Shown here one piece after another: positions 31,863 to 39,760 of a stretch of DNA of 64,000 nucleotides (within the stretch, counting starts at the first letter, position 1; each line of letters begins with the position of its first letter). Under the pieces are notes generated by a model, which ran no database searches, was not told the DNA's origin, and saw only the letters and a list, made by a program, of their open reading frames with translations. Both the position numbers and the translations under genes were made by a program. The stretch covers positions 186,001 through 250,000 of the forward strand of contig NZ_CP150276.1 in NCBI RefSeq assembly GCF_037977235.1. The letters run 5' to 3'. The DNA is from Paenibacillus sp. FSL K6-0276. GTDB taxonomy: Bacteria; Bacillota; Bacilli; Paenibacillales; Paenibacillaceae.

Positions 31863-33947
31863 TTGAGAAAGAAACTGCAGTGGAATCTAAAGCTTCAACT
31901 ATTGATTACGATGGTGGTCCTGGTATTGCTGTCGACATTATCGATGGGACTCGGGATCAACCGGCAAGTTAAGGAGGAAATGACGGAGGATTTCTACGAT
32001 GCAACTCGGAAGGAAATCGAACAAGTTAGCAGTGCTATAGACTTGTACTTTACTACCGTGAATGAATCGGTTGAATACTTTGCCAAGAGCCCACTCGTCA
32101 AGAAGATCGACAGTTCCATCACCTCTTATGTGGATGTAGTAGGAGCAGATGGAACTCTTCAGATGACTCCAGCTAAAAATGGAGGAATAGAAGCTAAGAT
32201 TTATAACTTTTTCTTGGAATATTCTAAGACACATCTAAATGTGCCCTATATCTATTTGGGAACAAAGGATGGCGGATACATACAATGGCCAGATGGTACT
32301 TCCACCGATAAATTTGAACCGAGATCAAGAGCCTGGTACACCCAGGCGGTTGAGAATCCCGACAAAATCGTGCGCTCGGGTGCTTACGCTGCCTTTACCA
32401 CAGGTATTCCGATCGTCAGCTCTTCGGTTACCATTAAGGATGACACAGGTAACATCGTTGGTGTCCAAGGTGTAGACGTAAGTTTGGACTTTCTGACCGA
32501 TACCATCAATAACATGAAGATCGGTAAAGCCGGCTATGTCATCTTGGCAGATCAAACCGGTACGATCCTCGCAAATCCTAAGAACCCGGAAATCAACTTT
32601 AAAAATCTAAAGGCTCTGGGTATAGCCGAATTTGCTGACATTGACAAACTGGCAGGTAAAAATTTGGACATCACCTTGAATAAGCAGAACTACAAGGCTA
32701 GTGTCTACGTATCACCGGAGAATGGTTGGAAATATATTGCAATCATGGACGAGAGTGAAGTAGCGGAATCAGTCAATGCGATCCAAAACATTATTTTCCT
32801 CATCATGGCTGTTATCGCTGTTATCGCCATCGGAGTAGCTTTGTATTTAGCTGGCGCGATTACGAAGCCGATAAATGCGGCTGTTCAGTATTTGCAGCAG
32901 ATCGGCAGTGGTGACTTGGCGGTCGATATTCCACAATCTATGCTTAACAAGCGAAGTGAAGTAGGCACCATGGTACGGGCTATCGATGCGATGAAGTGGG
33001 ATATGCAGAACATGATCGGCGGCATTTCTACTTCGGGGCAAATTGTCTCTCAATCGGCGGATAAACTTACAGACAGCATGGATCAGACACAAAATGCTTC
33101 CTCACTCATTACCGAGTCCATCATTCAACTTGCTTCCGCTTCTAGTGATGAAGCTAACAATGTTATGGAGGGCTCTGAAAGAGTTGAACAGCTCGGCGGA
33201 GCGATCGATCAAGTTACTGCATCCGCTCAGGAAATACTGGATCTTACTCGTCGTACAGCCGAATTGAACCAACGCGGTATCGTAATTGTACAGGAGTTAG
33301 TAGGGAAATTTAACAGCACACAACGAGCTTCTGAGGAAACAGCACAAGCTATTAATCATGTGAGTGGCAGCACTGGTGAAATCAGCGGCATACTCGGTAC
33401 GATTCTTGAAATCTCCGCTCAGACGAATTTGCTGGCTCTAAATGCGTCCATTGAGGCTTCAAGAGCAGGTGAACATGGGCGGGGATTCTCCGTGGTAGCT
33501 GCCGAGATCCGCAAGCTCGCGGAGCAATCAGCTTCTGCTGCGAATAATATCAGTCACATTATTTCAACTGTAAAAAACCAGGTGGGAGCGGCTGTTCAGG
33601 CCATCGGCACATCCCGCGAACTATTTATAGACCAGGAAACGGCGGTTCGAGAAACCGAATCCATCTTTAACGATATTATGGTGTCCGTGAACAGCCAAAT
33701 GGACATGACGAACCAGGTTGACGACCAGGTCCAGTTGATGGTTGAAAAACGCCATGAACTCACAGACATCTTCACCAGTATCTCAGCGATTACGGAAGAG
33801 AATGCCGCCATTACCCAAGAGGTGTCCGCGGCAGCAGAGGAACAGCTGGCTACGATTGATGATATAGCAGGTTATCTGACTCAGCTGCAGGGACTTTCTA
33901 AGGATCTGGAGGACAATATTAAGAAATTCAACATCCATAACCAGTGA
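31863..33947 (+). CDS. Methyl-accepting chemotaxis protein with Cache sensor
   Basis: The 694-residue receptor has TM1 (about 9-30), an extracellular dCache-type domain (about 35-295; [34 protein letters not shown]), TM2 (about 305-330), a HAMP domain, and a cytoplasmic signalling domain with the hairpin tip [20 protein letters not shown]. It would sense small extracellular ligands and steer CheA. The start is TTG 31863 after TGGAGGAGAAAC. A terminator follows. Confidence 0.93.
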   Translation: MRKKLQWNLKLQLLITMVVLVLLSTLSMGLGINRQVKEEMTEDFYDATRKEIEQVSSAIDLYFTTVNESVEYFAKSPLVKKIDSSITSYVDVVGADGTLQMTPAKNGGIEAKIYNFFLEYSKTHLNVPYIYLGTKDGGYIQWPDGTSTDKFEPRSRAWYTQAVENPDKIVRSGAYAAFTTGIPIVSSSVTIKDDTGNIVGVQGVDVSLDFLTDTINNMKIGKAGYVILADQTGTILANPKNPEINFKNLKALGIAEFADIDKLAGKNLDITLNKQNYKASVYVSPENGWKYIAIMDESEVAESVNAIQNIIFLIMAVIAVIAIGVALYLAGAITKPINAAVQYLQQIGSGDLAVDIPQSMLNKRSEVGTMVRAIDAMKWDMQNMIGGISTSGQIVSQSADKLTDSMDQTQNASSLITESIIQLASASSDEANNVMEGSERVEQLGGAIDQVTASAQEILDLTRRTAELNQRGIVIVQELVGKFNSTQRASEETAQAINHVSGSTGEISGILGTILEISAQTNLLALNASIEASRAGEHGRGFSVVAAEIRKLAEQSASAANNISHIISTVKNQVGAAVQAIGTSRELFIDQETAVRETESIFNDIMVSVNSQMDMTNQVDDQVQLMVEKRHELTDIFTSISAITEENAAITQEVSAAAEEQLATIDDIAGYLTQLQGLSKDLEDNIKKFNIHNQ

Positions 33948-33987
33948 TGTACTTCCCGCATGGGAGAGAAACTCTTTAGAACAAAAC

Positions 33988-34026
33988 AAACCAGCGAGAG
34001 GAAGAGACTTCCTCTGGCTGGTTTTT
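33988..34026 (+). terminator. Terminator of the chemoreceptor gene
   Basis: AAACCAGCGAGAGGAAG pairs with CTTCCTCTGGCTGGTTT, followed by T. Confidence 0.85.
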
Positions 34027-34137
34027 CTAATATTATTACATTCATAACTAGCTCAATACCATAACCAATTCGATTCACATCATTGGTGGAAACATCCAAT
34101 TTGAGAATATTTTGTTTTGGGAAATGATGTAAGAGTG

Positions 34138-34344
34138 CTACTCCATGGGTTCTACCATTATATTTTTCCGGGCGAGAGATTTGATAATTTTAGCCATGCT
34201 ATAGTTCGGGGGCAATAAAATAGCTGCTTTGGTAGATGGTGAATGTTGTGAACCATACATTTGTATGTTTGGATCTTCAAAAGGATAGGCAGTTAAAGAA
34301 TTTAATCTGCTTTTCAAAAATATTCTCTCGAGCTCCTCAAGATC
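34138..34344 (-). pseudogene. Degenerate C-terminal coding fragment, unrecognised
   Basis: An open minus frame of about 68 codons ends at TAG 34138-34140 (segments GIDLEELERIFLKSRLNS, STKAAILLPPNYSM, IKSLARKNIMVEPME). It has no start codon and an in-frame TGA immediately upstream. It could be the end of a PLP-dependent MocR-like regulator, but I am not sure. The region 34028-34730 otherwise holds no intact gene. Confidence 0.3.
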
Positions 34345-34454
34345 TATGCCTCAGGAGAACGTTTAATACCCAGCGTTGAAGAAGGCCAAGTAAAGGTCAA
34401 CGAAACTTATTCATGCCACAATATTATTATATATGTTTCAAAAAATGAAGCAGG

Positions 34455-34661
34455 CCTAGTGCGTGGACTGAAGAGCCGCCGTCCTTCGCTGAGGTTATAG
34501 ATAGATTGAGGAGGCAAGTGAATGATATTATTACTGCAGCGGATGGGAAGTTAAATGATGTGATTGCGCAGCCATTCTTACGAGTTAAGTATTTACGTGG
34601 TATGTTTCAGTTTCACATAAGAGAGGAACGGCATCATTTGGACTACATGCTGAGAATTTAA
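34455..34661 (+). pseudogene. DinB-like family protein, C-terminal fragment
   Basis: The frame reads PSAWTEEPPSFAEVIDRLRR, then a helical stretch and HIREERHHLDYMLRI before TAA 34659-34661. The pattern, ending in a His pair in the last helix, resembles the DinB/YfiT four-helix fold. There is no start or upstream part, so it is a relic. Confidence 0.45.
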
Positions 34662-34732
34662 GCTGCAATTCAGTCACAAGCATCGGTGTAAATATTATGG
34701 TTCGTCTTCTATAAAACTTTCTTTGGATGAGG

Positions 34733-34846
34733 AGCGATACTCGGGTAACATCAAAACTGTGACTACATCCGTAGAAGCTTATGTGCCGTTATCTTTGGAC
34801 AGGGGTTCGACTCCCCTCTCCACCATACTGTAAATCCACAAAACCA
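34733..34846 (+). repeat. ssrA: Partial duplicate of the ssrA 3' end (attachment-site copy)
   Basis: From GCGATACTCGGGT to ATCCACAA the sequence repeats ssrA 24553-24660 with only a few changes until the acceptor stem, which here reads CTCCACC instead of CGGCTCC. The T arm GGGGTTCGACTCCCC is intact. The 5' part of tmRNA is missing, so this is not a functional gene. It marks the right end of an element integrated at ssrA, or the end of an older, diverged one. Confidence 0.88.
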
Positions 34847-34851
34847 AAAGG

Positions 34852-34888
34852 AGCTGTGCCACTGAAGTACGGTGGCAAGCTTTTTTTT
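34852..34888 (+). terminator. Terminator behind the ssrA copy
   Basis: AGCTGTGCCAC pairs with GTGGCAAGCT, followed by T8. A related hairpin lies behind scar C at 36928. Confidence 0.8.
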
Positions 34889-35066
34889 GCGTTACACAAC
34901 TGTTACAAATGAGATGAGGCGACTCTAATATTTCAAAAGATATAGTAATTAACGTAATGTGTACCATCCGTAACAGGACCATAGTTATTTATACTATAAA
35001 AGGGGAAATATCCAATTAAGTCGAATGATATAGAAGATTAAATAATGGAGGCAGTAGGAGGTAACC

Positions 35067-36008
35067 ATGGTCAAAAGAAAACCCATTTATGTAGAAATCC
35101 TTATGAAAACAACAATGGAAACGCTGTGGACATACACCCAGACGCCTGACATACATCAACAATGGGATTTAAGGTTCTCAGAGATTACTTATATGCCCAA
35201 AACCCATGAAGAACAGCCTCAGCGCTTTTTATATAAGACCAATATCGGCTTTGGACTCAGTATTGCTGGAGAAGGCGAGACGGCCGGTTCGATGGAGAAG
35301 GAAGGCATCATGACCTCTAGCCTGAAATTCAGTTCCGCCAATCCGATATCACTAATATCTGAGGGGAGTGGTTTCTGGCGGTATGTACCGACAGATGACG
35401 GTATTCGCTTCTTAACTAGATATGATTACAGGACACGTTTTGGCACATTCGGCAGTTGGCTCGATCGGTTTCTATTTCGACCGATAATGGGGTGGGCGAC
35501 AGCCTGGAGTTTTGACAGTTTACGTCTTTGGCTGGAGCAGGGGACTCCCCCAAGTGTATCATTTAGGCGCTCTATTATAGAGCTAATACAAACGCTCAGC
35601 CTGTTTATGATTTGGGTGTATCAAGGACTGGTGCCTAAGCTATTAGTACCGGACTCGGGAGAGATGGATATTTTGCGAGGGATAGCTGGTCTTGCTGGTT
35701 ATGAGAGACCCCTCCTGACTTTGTTGGGGTTAGGTGAAATCGGATTAGGCCTCTTATTCCTCATCCTGCGAGGAAAGAAGCGGAAGGTTCTGCATAAGAC
35801 CAATATAGTGATCCTAATCCTACTTGGATTAAGCGCGTGGGCACATCCAGCGACCTATGTCGCGCCATTCAATCCGATCACTCTGAATGTGGCGATGATT
35901 GCCTTGTCTATGATCAGTTTACTGAGCACATCGGAGATTCCGAGTGCCGCAAGGTGTCTGCGTAGCTCTCGTGAAGGAGGAAATAAGCATGACCTCAATC
36001 TACGATAA
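35067..36008 (+). CDS. SRPBCC-domain / DoxX-like membrane fusion protein
   Basis: The first 150 or so residues look like an SRPBCC (START-like) ligand-binding domain: an opening VEILMKTTMETLWTYTQTPD and a helix before SLRLWLEQG. The remainder (about 165-295) has four hydrophobic segments of a DoxX-like membrane domain. The ligand is unknown. ATG 35067 follows TAGGAGGTAACC. The gene overlaps the DUF4166 gene by 20 bases, which implies translational coupling and a shared role. Confidence 0.75.
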   Translation: MVKRKPIYVEILMKTTMETLWTYTQTPDIHQQWDLRFSEITYMPKTHEEQPQRFLYKTNIGFGLSIAGEGETAGSMEKEGIMTSSLKFSSANPISLISEGSGFWRYVPTDDGIRFLTRYDYRTRFGTFGSWLDRFLFRPIMGWATAWSFDSLRLWLEQGTPPSVSFRRSIIELIQTLSLFMIWVYQGLVPKLLVPDSGEMDILRGIAGLAGYERPLLTLLGLGEIGLGLLFLILRGKKRKVLHKTNIVILILLGLSAWAHPATYVAPFNPITLNVAMIALSMISLLSTSEIPSAARCLRSSREGGNKHDLNLR

Positions 36009-36669
36009 GGTCCTTGGTGAAGACTTCGCCAAGCTTCACCCCCAGATTCAGAAGCGATTTGGCTTCGGCAGCGAGAATCAAATAGCATCCATCGGCACAG
36101 GGATTATGGAACAGGTCTGGTATGGAAAATGGTATACGCTGCCGTTCCTGGCCCTCGGTACGTGGCGGAACATCCTTTTCCCGCAGGGAGGGGCACAAAT
36201 CCCTTTCACAATTGAGAATTACGCTTACCAGGATAGCTTCGGGCGAGAGACTGTTACTTGGGTTCGAACGTATCATTTTCCCAATCGGGTCAGACGCTTT
36301 GACGCCACAATGATTTACAGCGAGAAAAGACAAAAAATCATTGACTATCTAGGCACGCACCAGCATTTGGCCGTGGAAATTGATATGTTCGTTGCGGAGA
36401 ATGGCGGTATGAGGCTGCGGTCAGGGAAGCAATATTTTTATGAGGGGATTCTAGGCTTTCGGTTTCCAATGATGTTCTCCGGTTATGCCGATGTCTGTGA
36501 GTGGTACGACGATGAGAAGGAGAAGTTCCGAATTGACGTAAAGGTGAACAACAAATTCTTCGGCCCGCTTTTCGGGTATAGTGGTTCTTTCGATATCGAG
36601 TACGTTCCCATCCCGGAGCGTGAAATTCCGCAGCATGTGAAGCCTGTGCGGGAAGAGATGAGAGAGTAA
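35989..36669 (+). CDS. DUF4166-domain protein
   Basis: The 226-residue soluble protein has segments FAKLHPQIQKRFGF, GTGIMEQVWYG and the C-terminal VKVNNKFFGPLFGYSGSF typical of DUF4166. Function is unknown; the domain also occurs at the C terminus of YndJ-like membrane proteins, so the DoxX-like partner next door probably forms a unit with it. ATG 35989 is chosen because GAAGGAGGAAATAA precedes it. Confidence 0.8.
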   Translation: MTSIYDKVLGEDFAKLHPQIQKRFGFGSENQIASIGTGIMEQVWYGKWYTLPFLALGTWRNILFPQGGAQIPFTIENYAYQDSFGRETVTWVRTYHFPNRVRRFDATMIYSEKRQKIIDYLGTHQHLAVEIDMFVAENGGMRLRSGKQYFYEGILGFRFPMMFSGYADVCEWYDDEKEKFRIDVKVNNKFFGPLFGYSGSFDIEYVPIPEREIPQHVKPVREEMRE

Positions 36670-36861
36670 TGGTTGCGCAAGTGGCGATTGGTTTAAGTTC
36701 ATTGTTCTGAAAATAGAGGTATGTTACTTTTTTGCAATGGTATTTAATACTAAATACAATTATGAATTCTTTATCAAAAAGTAGTAAAGAAAAACTGGTT
36801 ATGACGCCACTATCTCTATTTAAAGCTTTACGCTATCTCTCCCCAACCTGCTCAACTTCAC

Positions 36862-36920
36862 GCGGCGGTGAGTTGTGGATTTACCAAGCCACGGCTCGGC
36901 TCCATACTGTAAATCCACAA
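36862..36920 (+). repeat. Scar repeat copy C with a perfect inverted repeat
   Basis: GCGGCGGTGAGTTGTGG leads to ACCAAGCCACGGCTCGGCTCCAT in consecutive pieces, then ACTGTAAATCCACAAC. GTTGTGGATTTAC and GTAAATCCACAAC form a perfect 13-base inverted repeat around the CGGCTCCAT core. The bases after the core match those behind the ssrA copy at 34826. Confidence 0.75.
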
Positions 36921-36927
36921 CAACGAA

Positions 36928-36966
36928 AAAGGAGCTTTCCACTGTAAAGGTGGCAGGTTCCTTTTT
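36928..36966 (+). terminator. Terminator behind scar C
   Basis: AAAGGAGCTTTCCAC with GGTGGCAGGTTCCTTT forms an imperfect stem followed by T5. The 290 bases from here to the peptide precursor hold only promoter-length AT-rich sequence. Confidence 0.65.
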
Positions 36967-37252
36967 GCATTTCACCGTATAACTCTGTTCAGTAGGAAAA
37001 GCTCTTTTTTATATTGATGAGTCTCAGCTAAGAGGGAGAGGCAATTTCCAACTTGAATTAACGAAGAAAAATAAAATATAGGCATTTAGATCAGTAACAA
37101 GAGCGGAACTCGATTCATATGTTGTCATGAGTATTAGAATTGGCGGATCTCACAGAGGCAGTCGTTTCTACTTGATCATCTTGGTTCTGTTCTTCATCCA
37201 GTGCCAGTTTATTCTTCCAGCAAAACGATTTATTAAAAATGGAGGTAAGAGT

Positions 37253-37501
37253 ATGAGTGATTTCCAAAATGATTTAGCGAAATTGAATGTTTCCAAATTT
37301 AAGGCGAGTGAGGTGACTCCTTGGAACGCTCAAAACGAAGAACAATCAGCTCGTCTATGCTTCTTCAATTGTTTTAATTGCTTCTTCAATTGTTTCAATT
37401 GTCACAACTGCTTCAATTGCCATAACTGTCATAACTGTCATAACTGCCACAACTGCCAGAACTGCCAGAACTGCCACAACTGTCACCGTGGAGGACGATA
37501 A
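37253..37501 (+). CDS. Heterocycloanthracin/sonorensin-like thiazole peptide precursor
   Basis: This 82-residue precursor has a leader of about 34 residues (SDFQNDLAKLNVSKF, VTPWNAQNEEQ) and a core with 14 Cys (residues 36-77), almost all spaced as Cys-Xaa-Xaa, where every Cys after the first is preceded by Asn (FNC, HNC or QNC). It ends HRGGR. Leader and repeats match the Cys-Xaa-Xaa bacteriocin family whose Cys are cyclised to thiazoles. ATG 37253 follows GGAGGTAAG; the longer frame from 37127 would add a hydrophobic segment and is not favoured. Maturation genes follow. A metal-binding Cys/His protein is a less likely alternative. Confidence 0.85.
   Translation: MSDFQNDLAKLNVSKFKASEVTPWNAQNEEQSARLCFFNCFNCFFNCFNCHNCFNCHNCHNCHNCHNCQNCQNCHNCHRGGR
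37372..37486 (+). repeat. 9-base tandem repeat encoding the precursor core
   Basis: Units such as CATAACTGT, CACAACTGC and CAGAACTGC repeat in frame about ten times, preceded by TTC/AAT/TGT variants. Mixed TGT/TGC and CAT/CAC codons show that the array is old enough to have drifted, though it can still expand or contract. Confidence 0.85.
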
Positions 37502-37609
37502 GGTGTCTTTTACCCGATAAGGTAATGTTTGTGCCTACTATTACTAATTTTCTAACGGAGACAGCGGCTGCTTAATGAGAAGAGAAAGGTCCCTGAATCA
37601 ATTTGATGT

Positions 37610-37682
37610 GCGCCCCCTAAAATAGATATTAGAAAAACCCAAAACCCCTGGGTTAATCTAATCTAATTTAGGGGGTGTTTTG
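37610..37682 (+). terminator. Large three-part hairpin between precursor and maturation genes
   Basis: GCGCCCCCTAAA pairs with TTTAGGGGGTG, inside it ATTAGA pairs with TCTAAT, and inside that AACCC pairs with GGGTT; TTTT follows. It is likely a partial terminator that allows more precursor mRNA than enzyme mRNA. Confidence 0.65.
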
Positions 37683-37801
37683 CGTTGGCAATGAAAGGAC
37701 AGAAGTCTAAAAGTTACAGACATGAGGGACAAATAGCTGTACATAAGATTATTTGTGAAGTGTTGGGGCAGATTGAGAACAGTTTACGGAGGAGGAATAG
37801 A

Positions 37802-39760
37802 ATGACAGATTTGAACCCTTCCATGTGTCTAAAGGTGAAAAGGGATACATTTTTTCTCCCTGATTCGAGAGGTGTGTATTTTCGAAACAATGTAAGCTCG
37901 TTCCGCATGGAAGGTGAGGCGATCGATCAGTGGATTGAAAAGCTGATACCGATATTCAATGGGGAGCATAGATTGGGGGATTTGACAGACGGATTGCCGG
38001 ACCAACACCGTAACCAGGTATATGAAATTGCAGAAGTTTTATATCGTAACGGCTTTGCGCAAGATGTGAGCCAAGATGCTCCACATCAATTGCCGGAAGA
38101 GGTTCTCAAAAAGTATGCTTCTCAAATTGAGTTTTTGGATCATTTCGGTGATTCGGGTGCGTATCGGTTTCAGTCCTATCGTCAGGCCAAAGTATTGGTG
38201 GTCGGTTCTGGTCCATTTTTGATCTCGGCGATTTCTGCGCTGCTTGAATCCGGGTTGCCCAAGTTTTATGTCCTGGTATCGGGTTCAGAATCGACTGATC
38301 GGCAACGGATGGCAGAACTGGCGGTACATGCCCATAAAACGGATTCCGAGGTGGCAGTTGAGGAGGTTACCTTGCAAAAGGAGGAGGGGAGTTGTTGGCG
38401 GGAGGTTGTGAGGCCGTTTGATTCGATTTTGTTCGTGTCACGGGAGGACGATATCGAGGGACTTCAAGCTTTTCATGCCGCTTGCAGGGAGGAGAAGAAG
38501 GTGTTTCTTTCTGCTGTATGCTTGCAACAGGTGGGTCTGGCGGGACCGCTAGTGCATCCGGACGTTGAGGGATGCTGGGAGTCAGCATGGCGTCGCATAC
38601 ACCAATCTGCGATTTCTAAAGACCCGCAATTGCACACCTTTTCTTCCACAGCGGGAGCGATGTTGGCCAATGTGATCGTGTTTGAATTATTTAAAAAGTT
38701 GACGGGAGCGAACGATTCAGAACAGAATAATCGATTTTATCTGTTAGATCTGGAGACTTTGGAAGGAAAGTGGCATTCGTTCATGCCTCATCCGCTTGTG
38801 ACCGGACTTAGCACACCTGAATGGATTCATGATTTCGATCTACAGCTTGAACGGAGATCCAACAAAAGTGATAACGGATTGATTCCTTACTTCAGCCGAT
38901 TGACATCGACGGAATCAGGAATTTTTCATGTTTGGGAGGAGGGGTATTTAAAGCAGCTGCCGCTCTCTCAGTGTCGCGTTCAGGCAATTGATCCGCTATC
39001 GGAAGGACCGGCTGGGCTGCTGCCGGACATGATCTGTACCGATCTGACGCATGAGGAGGCGCGGCGGGAAGCGGGGCTAGCTGGGATTGAAGCATATGTG
39101 TCGAGAATAGCCGGTCTGCTCGTTTCTACGCTGCCCTCCCATCAGGGAGTAGAGGGCAGCAGGATAGAAACGCAGGAGTTTATTGGCATAGGAGCAGGAG
39201 AAACGGTTGCAGAAGGTATTTGCCGAGGGTTGCAAAGGTGTTTGGACGAAGTACTGGGCACGCAGCAGGCGTGTCAGTTGCCTTTTGTCTCCCGGGTACA
39301 GTTAGGTACGGTAGTAGATAAACACTGCCTTTTTTATTTGCAGGCATTAACGACAATGAAGGGAGAGCCGATGATCGCCTTGGGAGAGGAAGTGTCCGGA
39401 TTTCCTGTGGTGTGGATCGGTACGAGGGATGGTTGGTATGGCAATGTAGGCTTAAATGTGACAATGGCTTTGCGGAAGGCATTACAACAGGCTCTGCTAG
39501 CAGCACAAAACCAACCGGATTGCCTCAAATCGCAAGCATTGGAGTTTTCATCCGTGCATCTGGAAGAACAGGTACCAATAAGGCTCGAGATCCCTGCATG
39601 TGAAGCAACGTCACAACCAGAGGTTCTACAGTCCGCCTTGCAGATTTTGAATCGGAACCGTAAGAGGCTCTTGGTCCTTGATCTGGCAGTAGAACCGTTC
39701 TTGAAGGAGGAAATAGCAGGGGTGTTTGGCGTGGTGCTGCGAGAGGAGGGATCCCGGTGA
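37802..39760 (+). CDS. ThiF/E1-like thiazole bacteriocin maturation protein
   Basis: The 652-residue protein resembles the putative thiazole-containing bacteriocin maturation family found with heterocycloanthracin clusters. It opens with PSMCLKVKRDTFFLPD and FRNNVSSFRMEGEA (a winged-helix, leader-recognition-like part) and has an E1-like Rossmann segment KVLVVGSGPFLISAI at about residue 130. It probably binds the leader and presents the core to the YcaO partner. ATG 37802 follows CGGAGGAGG; a TTG at 37685 would add 39 atypical residues. The stop overlaps the next start by 4 bases. Confidence 0.82.
   Translation: MTDLNPSMCLKVKRDTFFLPDSRGVYFRNNVSSFRMEGEAIDQWIEKLIPIFNGEHRLGDLTDGLPDQHRNQVYEIAEVLYRNGFAQDVSQDAPHQLPEEVLKKYASQIEFLDHFGDSGAYRFQSYRQAKVLVVGSGPFLISAISALLESGLPKFYVLVSGSESTDRQRMAELAVHAHKTDSEVAVEEVTLQKEEGSCWREVVRPFDSILFVSREDDIEGLQAFHAACREEKKVFLSAVCLQQVGLAGPLVHPDVEGCWESAWRRIHQSAISKDPQLHTFSSTAGAMLANVIVFELFKKLTGANDSEQNNRFYLLDLETLEGKWHSFMPHPLVTGLSTPEWIHDFDLQLERRSNKSDNGLIPYFSRLTSTESGIFHVWEEGYLKQLPLSQCRVQAIDPLSEGPAGLLPDMICTDLTHEEARREAGLAGIEAYVSRIAGLLVSTLPSHQGVEGSRIETQEFIGIGAGETVAEGICRGLQRCLDEVLGTQQACQLPFVSRVQLGTVVDKHCLFYLQALTTMKGEPMIALGEEVSGFPVVWIGTRDGWYGNVGLNVTMALRKALQQALLAAQNQPDCLKSQALEFSSVHLEEQVPIRLEIPACEATSQPEVLQSALQILNRNRKRLLVLDLAVEPFLKEEIAGVFGVVLREEGSR

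Noticed and set aside
34733..34846. A second functional tmRNA
   Set aside because: Only the 3' part is present and its acceptor stem has no 5' partner nearby.
37127..37252. Longer start for the thiazole peptide precursor, adding a hydrophobic N-terminal segment
   Set aside because: No ribosome site at 37127, whereas ATG 37253 has GGAGGTAAG and begins the family-type leader.
37372..37486. HNC repeats as a metallothionein-like or CRISPR-like array
   Set aside because: Nine-base in-frame units are too short for CRISPR. The leader and YcaO/SagB neighbours favour a thiazole precursor over metallothionein, though metal binding is not excluded.
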